From contig NZ_KB908130.1 of the NCBI RefSeq assembly GCF_000382345.1, positions 1-35,579 of the forward strand: DNA of 35,579 nt, in the 5' to 3' direction. The stretch's first letter is position 1, and each line of letters starts with the position of its first letter. This document shows, one piece after another, positions 23,830-31,572 of the stretch. The notes under the pieces were generated by a model. The model saw nothing but the letters and a program-made list of their open reading frames with translations. It did not search any database and was not told where the DNA came from. Source of the stretch: Massilia niastensis DSM 21313 (GTDB lineage: Bacteria > Pseudomonadota > Gammaproteobacteria > Burkholderiales > Burkholderiaceae_D). The position numbers and the translations under genes were made by a program.

Positions 23830-25095
23830 TTACTTCTTCCCGAACTCGGGATCGATCTTCACCAGCGCCGCCATGAGGAAGGCCGGGATGGTGGCCAGGC
23901 AGGTCCAGATGAAGAAGTCCTTGTAGCCCAGGTATTCCTGCAGGTCGCCGCTCCACATGCCCGGCACCATCATCCCGAGCGCCATCAGGCCGGTGCAGAT
24001 CGCGTAGTGCGCGGTCTTGTGCTCGCCGTCGGCCACCATGATCATGTACATCATCATGGCGGTGAAGCCGAAGCCGTAGCCGAACTGCTCGATCGCCAGG
24101 AAGATCGACACCGTCACCAGGTCGGTCGGCTGCGCCTGCGACAGGTAGACGAAGACCAGGTCCGGCAGGTGCACGGCGAACACCATCAGCCACAGGCAGC
24201 GCTTCAGGCCCAGGCGCGAGATCAGCCAGCCGCCGGCCAGGCCGCCGCAGGTCAGGGCGATGATGCCGACGGTGCCGTAGGCGATGCCGTACTGCGCGGT
24301 GGTGAGACCCAGGCCGCCTTCGCTGACCGGATCCTTCAGGAAGGGCGCCACCAGCTTGAGCAGCTGCGCCTCGCCCAGGCGGAAGGTCAGGATGAAGCCG
24401 AGGATCATCCAGATGTCGCGCTTTTTGAAGAAGGCGGCGAAGGTGCCGAAGAAGTCGCGCAGCGGATTGCTGCTGCCCTTGACCGCATGGTCCTCCTCCG
24501 GCACCGGCAGCACGAACTGGTGCCAGGCGAAGGCGGCGAAGAACATCCCGGCCAGCACGAAGAACACCACCGACCAGGCCTGGTGCACGTCGCCCAGGGT
24601 CACGGCCAGGTAGCCCGCCAGGACCACCAGCGGCCCTTGTCCGACCAGCGTGGCCAGGCGGTAGAAGGTGCTGCGCACGCCCACGAAGGCGGCCTGCTGC
24701 TGCTGGCGCAGGCCGAGCATGTAGAAGCCGTCGGCCGAGATGTCATGGGTGGCGGAGCTGAACGCCATGAGCCACATCACCGCCAGGCTGACGACGAAGA
24801 AGGCGGGCAGGTGCAGCACCGTGCCGACCGCCACCAGCGAGGCGGCCACCGCCAGCTGCAGCAGCACGGTCCAGCGGCGCTTGGTGCCGAACATGTCGAC
24901 GATGGGCGACCACAGCGGCTTGATCACCCACGGCAGGTACAGCAGGCTCGTATAGAAGGCGATATCGGAATTCGAGATCCCCATGTCCTTGTACATGATG
25001 ACCGACAGGCTCATCACGACCACATAGGGAATGGCCTGGGCAAAGTACAGGGAAGGCACCCACAGCCACGGGCTGTTCGCTTGCGATTTTTGCAT
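23830..25095 (-). CDS. AmpG-like MFS transporter (PAT family)
   Basis: The 421-residue, 12-helix protein starts WVPSLYFAQAIPYVVVMSLS and has YTSLLYLPWVIKPLWSPIVD plus SSATHDISADGFYMLGL, the equivalents of the AmpG segments around the conserved acidic residues of the first bundle. AmpG imports GlcNAc-anhydro-MurNAc and its peptides by proton symport. This protein is shorter than some AmpG and closer in look to the forms found in MurNAc clusters, so the cargo may be a disaccharide, free sugar or muropeptide. It follows murQ after 48 nt on the same strand. A signal-free inner-membrane location is expected. Confidence 0.85.
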   Translation of the reverse strand: MQKSQANSPWLWVPSLYFAQAIPYVVVMSLSVIMYKDMGISNSDIAFYTSLLYLPWVIKPLWSPIVDMFGTKRRWTVLLQLAVAASLVAVGTVLHLPAFFVVSLAVMWLMAFSSATHDISADGFYMLGLRQQQQAAFVGVRSTFYRLATLVGQGPLVVLAGYLAVTLGDVHQAWSVVFFVLAGMFFAAFAWHQFVLPVPEEDHAVKGSSNPLRDFFGTFAAFFKKRDIWMILGFILTFRLGEAQLLKLVAPFLKDPVSEGGLGLTTAQYGIAYGTVGIIALTCGGLAGGWLISRLGLKRCLWLMVFAVHLPDLVFVYLSQAQPTDLVTVSIFLAIEQFGYGFGFTAMMMYMIMVADGEHKTAHYAICTGLMALGMMVPGMWSGDLQEYLGYKDFFIWTCLATIPAFLMAALVKIDPEFGKK

Positions 25096-25143
25096 CGATT
25101 CTTTCGTGCGTCAGGCAGGTCCGGGGCTGGAGGCGGCCCGCGC

Positions 25144-26022
25144 TTACGCGAGGGCGCCGCGCACGCTGCCGTGCGCCGCTTCCAGCAGCGCCTGCGCCTG
25201 CTCGACACTGGTTTGTCTGGACAAGGCCACGATCGCGGTCTTGACATGGAAACCACACTGCTCAAGCACTGCGCGCGCGGCATCCTCGTCGGCGCCGGTG
25301 GCGAAGGTGGTGAGGCGGATCGCACGCCGTACCAGCTTGGCGTTGGTAGCCTTCAAGTCTACCATCAGGTTGCCGTGGACCTTGTTCAAACGCACCATCA
25401 AGGCGCTGGAGAAGGTGTTCAGCGCGATCTTCTGCGAGGTGCCCGCCTTCAGGCGGGTGCTGCCCGAGATGACTTCCGGGCCGGTGTCCAGGGTGACGCC
25501 GATCTCGGCCTCGTTGGCCACGGGAGCATCGGTATTGTTGGCGAAGCCCACCGTCAGCGCTCCGGCCGCGCGCGCGACCTGGATCGCGCCCAGCACATAC
25601 GGGGTGCCGCCCGAGGCCGCGACCGCCAGCACCACGTCGTTCGGTCCCACGTTCACGCTGCGCAGGTCGGCCCCGCCCTGGTCGAAGTCGTCTTCCGCGC
25701 CCTCGACCGCGACGAACATCGCATCGCTGCCGCCGGCCAGCAGGGCCACGGCGCGGCCGTGCGGCCAGGAGAAGGTCGGGTACAGTTCGACGCTGTCGAG
25801 CACCCCCAGGCGGCCCGAGGTGCCGGCGCCGACGTAGATCAGGCGTCCGCCCGCTTCCACCCGCGGCAGCGCGGCGGTGACGGCGGCGGCGATGCGCGGC
25901 GCGGCGGCGCGCACCGCTTCGACCGCGAGGAACTGGTCTTCGATGAAGACATTCACCAGTTCCGTGGTCGGGTACTGGTCGAGGGCCGCGTGGGCCTGGG
26001 ACGGGGTTTCGGTTTTGAGCAT
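25144..26022 (-). CDS. murQ: N-acetylmuramic acid 6-phosphate etherase MurQ
   Basis: The 292-residue SIS-domain enzyme cleaves the lactyl ether of MurNAc-6-P to GlcNAc-6-P and D-lactate in the cytoplasm. The phosphosugar loop is YVGAGTSGRLGVLDSVE (residues 63-79). Catalytic glutamates are predicted as Glu79 and Glu110 (VAVEGAEDD), with the same 31-residue spacing as Glu83/Glu114 in E. coli MurQ. The segment LDSVELYPTF deviates from the common LDAAECPPTF. The ATG at 26022 (MLKTETPS) gives the family start; upstream extension to 26076 from a TTG is unlikely. It appears to lead the catabolic operon, with the AmpG-like gene next and its own promoter region behind. Confidence 0.97.
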   Translation of the reverse strand: MLKTETPSQAHAALDQYPTTELVNVFIEDQFLAVEAVRAAAPRIAAAVTAALPRVEAGGRLIYVGAGTSGRLGVLDSVELYPTFSWPHGRAVALLAGGSDAMFVAVEGAEDDFDQGGADLRSVNVGPNDVVLAVAASGGTPYVLGAIQVARAAGALTVGFANNTDAPVANEAEIGVTLDTGPEVISGSTRLKAGTSQKIALNTFSSALMVRLNKVHGNLMVDLKATNAKLVRRAIRLTTFATGADEDAARAVLEQCGFHVKTAIVALSRQTSVEQAQALLEAAHGSVRGALA

Positions 26023-26047
26023 CGCCGTTTCAAGTGCGGAGTAATCG

Positions 26048-26076
26048 ATAAAACCAGTGTAATACCAATTGCACAA
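26048..26076 (-). promoter_or_regulatory. Candidate murQ promoter with regulator site in the spacer
   Basis: On the - strand TTGTGC (26076-26071) and TTTTAT (26053-26048) are spaced by 17 bp. They lie 26 nt from the start codon, giving a short leader. The spacer contains AATTGGTATTACACTGG, whose AATTGGTAT part resembles the half-site of GntR/HutC-type NagR operators. Binding there would block RNA polymerase. The box matches are modest (3/6 and 4/6), so this is a candidate only. A further imperfect dyad ATACCTAAAGGTTAT lies at 26107-26121. Confidence 0.4.
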
Positions 26077-26139
26077 GCAGAGCCCATGAAAGGATCGGCC
26101 GCCGTTATACCTAAAGGTTATTGCGCTCCCACCCCACGT

Positions 26140-26880
26140 TCAAGCGGGTCGTTTTAGTTCTGCCACGAAATCGTATTGGTCGCTGCGGCAGTAGGAATGG
26201 GTCAGCTCGACCGGCTCTCCCGACTCCAGGTAGCCCACCCGCGTAATGAACAGCACCGCCTGCCCCTCCGGCACCTCCAGCCGCGCCGCCAGGTCGGCCG
26301 GCGCATTCATCGCGCGGATGTGCTGCAGCGCGCGCACCGGCATGTGCCCGGTCTTGGCCAGGTGGGCGTACAGCGAACCGTGCACGCCCTCGGGACGCGG
26401 CAGCACGGTGGCCGGGATCACGCTGACCTCGTAGGCCATGGGCATGCCGTCGGCCAGGCGCAGGCGCTCCAGGCGCGCCACCCGGGTGTTCGGCGACAGG
26501 CCCAGCGACAGCTGCTCGTCGGCGTCGGCCAGCACCACCTCGCGCCGCAGCCAGTGCGAGCCGGGCTGGTAGCCGCGCTGCTGCAGCTGTTCCGAGAAGC
26601 TCGACAGGTTCGACAGCGGCTGCTCGATGCGCGGCGCGATGTAGTTGCCCGAGCCGCGCCGCCGCACCACCAGCCCCTGGTCGACCAGCTGGTCGATCGC
26701 CTTGCGCGCGGTGACGCGCGAGACGTCCAGCTGTTCCGACAGGGTGCGCTCGGAAGGCAGCGCCTGGTCGGCCTGGTAGCGGCCCTCGCGCACGTCCTGC
26801 GCAAGCTTGCGCGCCAGCTGCATGTACAGCGGCGAATTGTCGTCCTGGTTGACCTGGAATCCGGTGCTTGGGCTAGTCAT
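26140..26880 (-). CDS. GntR/HutC-family regulator (UTRA domain), probable murQ-cluster regulator
   Basis: The 246-residue protein has an N-terminal winged helix (SPLYMQLARKLAQDVREGRY, then QADQALPSERTLSEQL and DVSRVTARKAIDQLVDQGLV) and a C-terminal UTRA ligand domain (SSFSEQLQQRGYQPGSHWLR ... GLSPNTRVARLERLRLADGM ... SYCRSDQYDFVAELKR). NagR, DasR and YvoA of this type sense amino-sugar phosphates and repress GlcNAc genes. It lies between murQ and the divergent hydrolase gene, so it probably controls both directions in response to MurNAc-6-P or GlcNAc-6-P. The start is uncertain: ATGs at 26880 and 26886 both lack a ribosome site, and longer forms reach to 27003 without family likeness. Confidence 0.9.
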   Translation of the reverse strand: MTSPSTGFQVNQDDNSPLYMQLARKLAQDVREGRYQADQALPSERTLSEQLDVSRVTARKAIDQLVDQGLVVRRRGSGNYIAPRIEQPLSNLSSFSEQLQQRGYQPGSHWLRREVVLADADEQLSLGLSPNTRVARLERLRLADGMPMAYEVSVIPATVLPRPEGVHGSLYAHLAKTGHMPVRALQHIRAMNAPADLAARLEVPEGQAVLFITRVGYLESGEPVELTHSYCRSDQYDFVAELKRPA

Positions 26881-26975
26881 GGGCATGAAACGAGTGGGTG
26901 CCGCGCCAGTGTACTGGCTGTGCCGGGCGCCGTTAGCGCTCGCACCATGAAAAAATCTGGCGCAGGCATGCAACA

Positions 26976-26992
26976 GGGTTATGAGCATACCA
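26976..26992. promoter_or_regulatory. Candidate operator in the gntR/hydrolase divergent region
   Basis: GGGTTATGAGCATACCA contains the dyad TATG-AG-CATA flanked by GGT and CC. The right part continues ATACCACTTG, which matches ATACCAATTG upstream of murQ at 9 of 10 positions. GGGTTATGAG recurs exactly at 28498-28507 upstream of the D-amino-acid dehydrogenase, and GGTTATG again at 27012-27018. This distribution fits a shared regulator such as the adjacent GntR protein but is unproven. Confidence 0.35.
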
Positions 26993-27038
26993 CTTGATGC
27001 CAATACAAAACGGTTATGCCCGTGTGACGGCTATTCAT

Positions 27039-27068
27039 TTGGCAAGGATTCCACGCAGTCCGTATGCT
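27039..27068 (+). promoter_or_regulatory. Candidate sigma-70 promoter of the beta-lactamase-fold hydrolase gene
   Basis: TTGGCA (27039-27044) and TATGCT (27063-27068) are spaced by 18 bp, 37 nt before the ATG at 27106. The -35 matches 5 of 6 consensus positions and the -10 4 of 6. The GGTTATG copy at 27012-27018 lies just upstream. Confidence 0.5.
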
Positions 27069-27105
27069 CAGCAGCATGAAGAAAGAATAACAACGGGGAG
27101 ACAGG

Positions 27106-28461
27106 ATGAATCATGGCAGGCGATCCTTGCTGGGAATGGTGATGCTGGGTGCGATGGAACCGCTGTTCGCGGCGCCGCCCGCTGCGCAGGCGCAGGGGTT
27201 GGCACCAGCGGCGCGCCGGGCGCTGGACGCCGAGCTGGCCGCCATCGCCGGCGATCCGGCCATGCAGCTGGCCAGCCTGTCGGTGCTGGCGATCCGCGCC
27301 GGCCAGCCGGTCTACGAAGGGGCCTTCGGCCGCCGCGCGATCGGCAACGGCGCCTTCCCCGACCGCCCGGCCACCCCGGCGACCCTGTACCGGATCGCCT
27401 CGATCTCGAAGATGATGACGGCCCTGGGCCTGATGCGCCTGGTCGAAGAAGGCCGGGTCGACCTCGAGGCCGATGTCTCGGACTACCTCGGCTTCACCCT
27501 GCGCAACCCGCATTTCCCGGAGCAGCCGGTCAGCTTGCGCACCCTGCTCACCCACACCTCGTCGCTGCGCGACGAGGGCGGCTATTCGTGGCCGGCGTCG
27601 ACCGCGCTGAAGGACATCCTGGTGCCGGGCGCGCCGCTGTACGGCGAAGGCCGCATGTGGTCGGGCAGGGCCGCGCCGGGCGCGTATTTCACCTACTGTA
27701 ACCTGGGCTGGGGCGTGATCGGCACCCTCATGGAGCGCGTCAGCGGCGAACGCTTCGACCGCCTGATGCGGCGCCTGCTGCTGCAGCCGCTGGGCATCGA
27801 GGCCGGCTACAACCCGTCCGAACTGGCGCCGGCGGCGCTGGCCAACCTGGCCACCCTGTACCGCAAGCGCGGCACCGACACCGAGACCTGGAACGCGGCG
27901 GGCCCCTGGATCGCCCAGGTCGACGACTACAGCGCCCGTCCGCCGGCGCCGCCGCCGGGCCTGGCGGACTATGTCCCGGGGACGAATGCCACCCCGTTCA
28001 GCCCGACCGGCGGCCTGCGCATCGCCGCGCGCGACATGGGCGTCGTGATGCGCATGCTGATGCAGGGCGGGGTCCACGAAGGCAAGCGCCTGTTCCAGCG
28101 CGCCACGCTGGAGCGCATGTTCGCGCGCCAGTGGACCCACGATGGAACCGGCAACAACGGCGACTCGCTGCGCGGCTTCTTCAATGCCTGGGGCCTGGGC
28201 AACGCCCACTTCCCCGAGCGTCCCGGCATGGCCCTGGTCGAAGGCGGCGGCTTCGAGGCGGCCGGCCACCTGGGCGACGCCTACGGGCTGCGCTCGGTGT
28301 TCGCGGCCGACCTCGCGCAAGGCAACGGCATGGTGCTGCTGGCGGGCGGCAGCTCGGCCGATCCGGAACAGCACAAGGGCCGCCATTCGGCCATGGCGCG
28401 CTTCGAGGAGCGCATCCTGAGCGCGCTGTACCGGCGCGCCATCCTCGGCCAACAAAGCTGA
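27106..28461 (+). CDS. Exported beta-lactamase-fold serine hydrolase (S12/AmpC-like)
   Basis: The 451-residue protein begins MNHGRRSLLGMVMLGAMEPL, a leader with a twin-arginine look. The S12 motifs are S99-I-S-K102 (nucleophile and base), Y197-C-N199, and an HxG-type element in AAGHLGDAYG. The fold covers class C beta-lactamases, D,D-carboxypeptidases, D-aminopeptidases and esterases. In Bacillus the AmiE (YbbE) amidase of this fold sits in the murQ operon and releases stem peptides from MurNAc. A muropeptide amidase or D-peptidase role is therefore plausible here, with beta-lactamase activity less so. GGGAG lies 8 nt before the ATG. It diverges from the GntR gene and precedes the D-amino-acid dehydrogenase gene. 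Confidence 0.88.
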   Translation: MNHGRRSLLGMVMLGAMEPLFAAPPAAQAQGLAPAARRALDAELAAIAGDPAMQLASLSVLAIRAGQPVYEGAFGRRAIGNGAFPDRPATPATLYRIASISKMMTALGLMRLVEEGRVDLEADVSDYLGFTLRNPHFPEQPVSLRTLLTHTSSLRDEGGYSWPASTALKDILVPGAPLYGEGRMWSGRAAPGAYFTYCNLGWGVIGTLMERVSGERFDRLMRRLLLQPLGIEAGYNPSELAPAALANLATLYRKRGTDTETWNAAGPWIAQVDDYSARPPAPPPGLADYVPGTNATPFSPTGGLRIAARDMGVVMRMLMQGGVHEGKRLFQRATLERMFARQWTHDGTGNNGDSLRGFFNAWGLGNAHFPERPGMALVEGGGFEAAGHLGDAYGLRSVFAADLAQGNGMVLLAGGSSADPEQHKGRHSAMARFEERILSALYRRAILGQQS

Positions 28462-28585
28462 TCAGGCAGGCAAATGTGCGCCAAGTTACATATATTCGGG
28501 TTATGAGGTCTCGTCCTGTTTTCATTGGTTCTCGGGGGCCCCACAGCCTAAGCTCAATCCTCATATTCAAGAAAAAGAGTTTGGA

Positions 28586-29821
28586 ATGCAGCAAATAATC
28601 GTCATCGGCGGCGGCGTCGTCGGCCTCACCTCAGCCTGGTGGCTGGCGGAGGCGGGCTACAAGGTCAGCCTGCTGGAACGTGCGCCCGAGGTGGGCAGCG
28701 GCGCCAGCTACGGCAACGGCGGGCAGCTCAGCTACCGCTACGTCTCGCCGCTGGCCGACGAAGGCGTTCCGCTCAAGGCGGTCCAGTGGCTGTTCCAGGA
28801 AAACGGGCCGCTGCGCTTCCGTCCCGAAGCCGACCTGCGCCAGTACCGCTGGCTGGCCAGCTTCCTGGCCCACTGCCGCGCCGACATCAACCGCCGCACC
28901 ACGGCCAAGCTGCTGGAACTGGGCGAACTGTCGCGCAACGCGATGAAGCAGCTCGAAGTCAGCATCCCGCTCGAGGAATTCAACTGGCGCGACGCCGGCA
29001 AGCTGGTGGTGTATCGCTCGCGCGACATCTTCGAGAAGGCGGCCGCCAGGGCCGGCGCCGGCCAGGTCTGGTCGCCCGCCGACTGCGCCGCGCGCGAACC
29101 CGCGCTGGCGGCGGCCGAGCACCTGCTGGCCGGCGGCATCTACAACGGCGGCGAAGCGGTGGCCGACTGCCACGCCTTCTGCCTGGCCCTGGCCGGGCGC
29201 CTGCGCGCCCATCCGAACTTCCAGGGCTTCGTCCATGGCGAGGCCAGGGGCCTGCGCGCCGAGAATGGTCGCATCACCGGCATCGAGACGGACAATGGAC
29301 TGCTGCAGGCCGATTCCTATGTGCTGGCGGCCGGCATCCAGAGCCGCACCCTGTCCGACACCGTCGGCATCCACCTGCCGCTGTACCCGCTCAAGGGCTA
29401 CAGCCTGAGCGCGCCGATCCGCCTCGACGACGTCGCGCCGGAGATCAGCGTCACCGACTTCGAGCGCAAGGTGCTGTACGCGCGCATCGGCGACAGGCTG
29501 CGCGTGGCGGCCATGGTCGACCTGGTGGGCGAAGACCTGCGCCACGACCCGAAGCGGGTGGATTCCCTGACGCGCCAGGTGCGCGAGACCATGCCGCGCG
29601 CCGCCGATTACTCGCAGGTATCGGTATGGGCCGGCCTGCGCCCGGCCACGCCGAGCAGCGCCCCGATCATCGGCGCCAGCCCGTACCGCAACTTGTGGCT
29701 GAACGTCGGCCAGGGTCCGCTTGGCTTCACCTTCGCCTGCGGCAGCGCGAGCCTGCTGGCCGACCTGGTGCAGGGCAAGGCGCCACCGTTTGCCCTGGAT
29801 GGGTTGACGCTGGCAAATTAA
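28586..29821 (+). CDS. D-amino-acid dehydrogenase (DadA-like FAD oxidoreductase)
   Basis: The 411-residue flavoprotein has the FAD-binding G8-G-G-V-V-G13 fold at its N-terminus (IIVIGGGVVGLTSAWWLAEA) and the DAO-family C-terminus (VWAGLRPATPSSAPIIGASP ... GPLGFTFACGSASLLADLVQ). The YGNGGQLSYRYVSPLA segment is typical of DadA. The enzyme deaminates D-amino acids, chiefly D-Ala, to keto acids and feeds electrons to the respiratory chain at the inner membrane. D-Ala would come from the carboxypeptidase, the dipeptidase and muropeptide breakdown encoded nearby. A 124-bp leader separates it from the hydrolase gene and contains GGGTTATGAG, so it may have its own regulated promoter. No alanine racemase gene is adjacent. 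Confidence 0.93.
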   Translation: MQQIIVIGGGVVGLTSAWWLAEAGYKVSLLERAPEVGSGASYGNGGQLSYRYVSPLADEGVPLKAVQWLFQENGPLRFRPEADLRQYRWLASFLAHCRADINRRTTAKLLELGELSRNAMKQLEVSIPLEEFNWRDAGKLVVYRSRDIFEKAAARAGAGQVWSPADCAAREPALAAAEHLLAGGIYNGGEAVADCHAFCLALAGRLRAHPNFQGFVHGEARGLRAENGRITGIETDNGLLQADSYVLAAGIQSRTLSDTVGIHLPLYPLKGYSLSAPIRLDDVAPEISVTDFERKVLYARIGDRLRVAAMVDLVGEDLRHDPKRVDSLTRQVRETMPRAADYSQVSVWAGLRPATPSSAPIIGASPYRNLWLNVGQGPLGFTFACGSASLLADLVQGKAPPFALDGLTLAN

Positions 29822-29842
29822 ATCACCGTTTTAAGATGTGGC

Positions 29843-30074
29843 ATTCAGGGTCAGGTCTGTCATTCGGACATGGACACACAAGCCTTGCGAAATCTCAGAA
29901 CGGTTTTAACTAAGTATGTTGGGACTTTTTCCTCTTTCCGACATGGTCCGTAATGCGCGGATTGCGGTGACGAATGTGAGCCGAGCATGGACGAGTTTGG
30001 AATAAACAAACCAGCATTGTGAGATAGAGCAAAGGTGCTCACTCGGTGTCCGAATGACAGACCTGACCCTGAAT
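29843..30074. mobile_element. MITE-like element with 28-bp perfect terminal inverted repeats
   Basis: The 28 bases at 29843-29870, beginning ATTCAGGGTCAGGTCTGTC, recur as an exact inverted copy at 30047-30074. They bound a 232-bp segment of clearly lower G+C than its surroundings. Each repeat also contains a small TGTC-ATTCG-GACA dyad. No transposase is encoded; the largest internal frame (60 residues, - strand) matches nothing I know. No target duplication is evident. It fits a miniature inverted-repeat transposable element or a REP doublet mobilised in trans. It fills the 312-bp gene-free stretch 29822-30133; the remaining flanks (29822-29842 and 30075-30133) show nothing further. Confidence 0.8.
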
Positions 30075-30133
30075 CGGAAAAATCAATTCAATACCGCCCC
30101 GGACTGGGCCGGGACGGTGCGGCACAGCGCTGA

Positions 30134-30811
30134 CTAACGCTGGGAATCCAGCACTTCCTTGTTGTTCGCCACGTCCTGCGCCTTCGCATAGCTTTCGATG
30201 AGCAGCTGGTAGGGCGGGAAGATCCTGGTGTAGATGTTGGCCCATTCCATCGCATCCGCGCGGTTCCAGGAACCCTGCAGCTCGGACGCCACGGCGGCCG
30301 TGTCCATGGGCACGACACCGGCCTGCACCACCCGCGCCAGCGTGATCTCCTGCGCCATCTTGCTATAGGTGCCCGAGGCATCCACCACGGCGAATACCTG
30401 GTAGCCCTCGTGGACGGCGCTGATGCTGGGGAAAGCCATGCACACGCTGGTAATGGTGCCGGCGATGATGAGTTGCTTCTTGCCGGTTTCCCTGACGGCG
30501 GCCACGAAGTCCGGGTTATCCCACGCATTGATCTCGCCCTTGCGCGCCACATAGCGGGCGTGCGGGGCGTTTTCATGGATCTCGGGGATCAGGGGGCCGT
30601 TCGGGCCTTGCGGCACCGAGGCGGTGGTGATGACAGGCAGCTTGGCCAGGGTCGCCATCCTGGCCAGCGCGGCGGCGCGCTGGCGCAGCTCGGGCATGGG
30701 CATGTCGCCGATGGTCTGGAACAGGCCGCTCTGGTGATCGATCAGCAGCATGGCCGCATTGGCCGGGTCGATGGTGGGCTTGCGATCGTTGAAATTGGCA
30801 GGTGCGCTCAT
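30134..30811 (-). CDS. Isochorismatase-fold cysteine hydrolase (YcaC-like), copy 1
   Basis: The 225-residue protein has the isochorismatase-like triad: Asp25 in AAMLLIDHQSGLF, a Lys in the ARKGEINAWDNPDF segment, and nucleophile Cys124 in TSVCMAFPSISA. The substrate is unknown; YcaC-type enzymes are orphan hydrolases, often amidases. Its C-terminus (SYAKAQDVANNKEVLDSQR) is longer than in simple YcaC. It lies 48 nt downstream of a paralogue with which it shares GPNGPL(I/V)PE, INAWDN and TGKKQL, pointing to a tandem duplication. It is the last gene of a pirin-led run on the - strand. Confidence 0.9.
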   Translation of the reverse strand: MSAPANFNDRKPTIDPANAAMLLIDHQSGLFQTIGDMPMPELRQRAAALARMATLAKLPVITTASVPQGPNGPLIPEIHENAPHARYVARKGEINAWDNPDFVAAVRETGKKQLIIAGTITSVCMAFPSISAVHEGYQVFAVVDASGTYSKMAQEITLARVVQAGVVPMDTAAVASELQGSWNRADAMEWANIYTRIFPPYQLLIESYAKAQDVANNKEVLDSQR

Positions 30812-30859
30812 GATTGAATCCCTTGATGAATTGGACTGCTTCGGGTTGTCGGCTTTGGC

Positions 30860-31486
30860 CTATTTCTTGGCCGTCATGGTGTCGTAGCTGGACATCAGGT
30901 TGCGGTAGTCCGGGATATGGTTGGAGAACAGCGTCGCCAGGCCTTCGACGTCGTTGCGCCAGTCGCGGTGCAATTCGCAGGCCGCGCCGAACCAGGTCAT
31001 CAGTTGCGCGCCCGCCTGCGACATGCGGTCCCAGGCCGAGTGCCGGGTCACCTCGTTGAAGGTGCCGGAGGCATCGGTCACGACGAACACCTCGAACCCT
31101 TCCTCCAGCGCGGAGAGGGCGGGAAAGGCCACGCAGACTTCGGTCACGACACCGGCGATGAGCAGCTGCTTCTTTCCGGTGGCCTTGACCGCCTTGACGA
31201 AGTCTTCGTTGTCCCAGGCATTGATGTTGCCGGGCCGGGCGATGTAGGGCGCGTCAGGAAACATTTCTTTCAGTTCAGGCACCAGCGGCCCGTTCGGTCC
31301 GGTTTCGAAGCTGGTGGTCAGGATGGTCGGCAGCTTGAAATACCTGGCCAGGTCGGCCAGCGCGAGCACGTTGTTCTTGAATTTGTCGGGTTCGATATCG
31401 CGCACCAGCGACAGCAGCCCCGCCTGGTGGTCGACCATCAGCACGGCGGCATTGTTCTTGTCCAGGCGGACATAGGGTTTATTCAT
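30860..31486 (-). CDS. Isochorismatase-fold cysteine hydrolase (YcaC-like), copy 2
   Basis: The 208-residue protein has the triad Asp (AAVLMVDHQAGLL), Lys in VKAVKATGKKQ or nearby, and Cys in TEVCVAFPALSA. Compared with copy 1 it has ARPGNINAW in place of ARKGEINAW, so the family lysine at that spot is a proline here. This may shift or weaken catalysis if that Lys is the catalytic one. An AAGGAG site 8 nt before ATG 31486 fixes the start. It lies between pirin and copy 1. A longer in-frame reading upstream into the pirin gene is not real. Function beyond hydrolase fold is unknown. Confidence 0.9.
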   Translation of the reverse strand: MNKPYVRLDKNNAAVLMVDHQAGLLSLVRDIEPDKFKNNVLALADLARYFKLPTILTTSFETGPNGPLVPELKEMFPDAPYIARPGNINAWDNEDFVKAVKATGKKQLLIAGVVTEVCVAFPALSALEEGFEVFVVTDASGTFNEVTRHSAWDRMSQAGAQLMTWFGAACELHRDWRNDVEGLATLFSNHIPDYRNLMSSYDTMTAKK

Positions 31487-31572
31487 GGAAAGTCTCCTTG
31501 AAATGGGGCGGCCCGGGGCCGCCGGATTGACTGTGCGGGTGTCATGCGCACCCGCGCAGCGCAAGGCCTTGC

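Noticed and set aside
27106..28461. Calling the hydrolase an AmpC beta-lactamase
   Set aside because: The S12 motifs are shared by many peptidases and esterases. The murQ-cluster context and length (451 residues) favour a peptidoglycan-related hydrolase, and resistance cannot be read from sequence.
28462..28585. Possible riboswitch before the D-amino-acid dehydrogenase gene
   Set aside because: The 124-bp leader shows no glycine-type or other known aptamer pattern; only the GGGTTATGAG motif stood out.
29860..30042. 60-residue frame inside the inverted-repeat element
   Set aside because: It is short, lacks a ribosome site, has no transposase motifs and begins within one terminal repeat.
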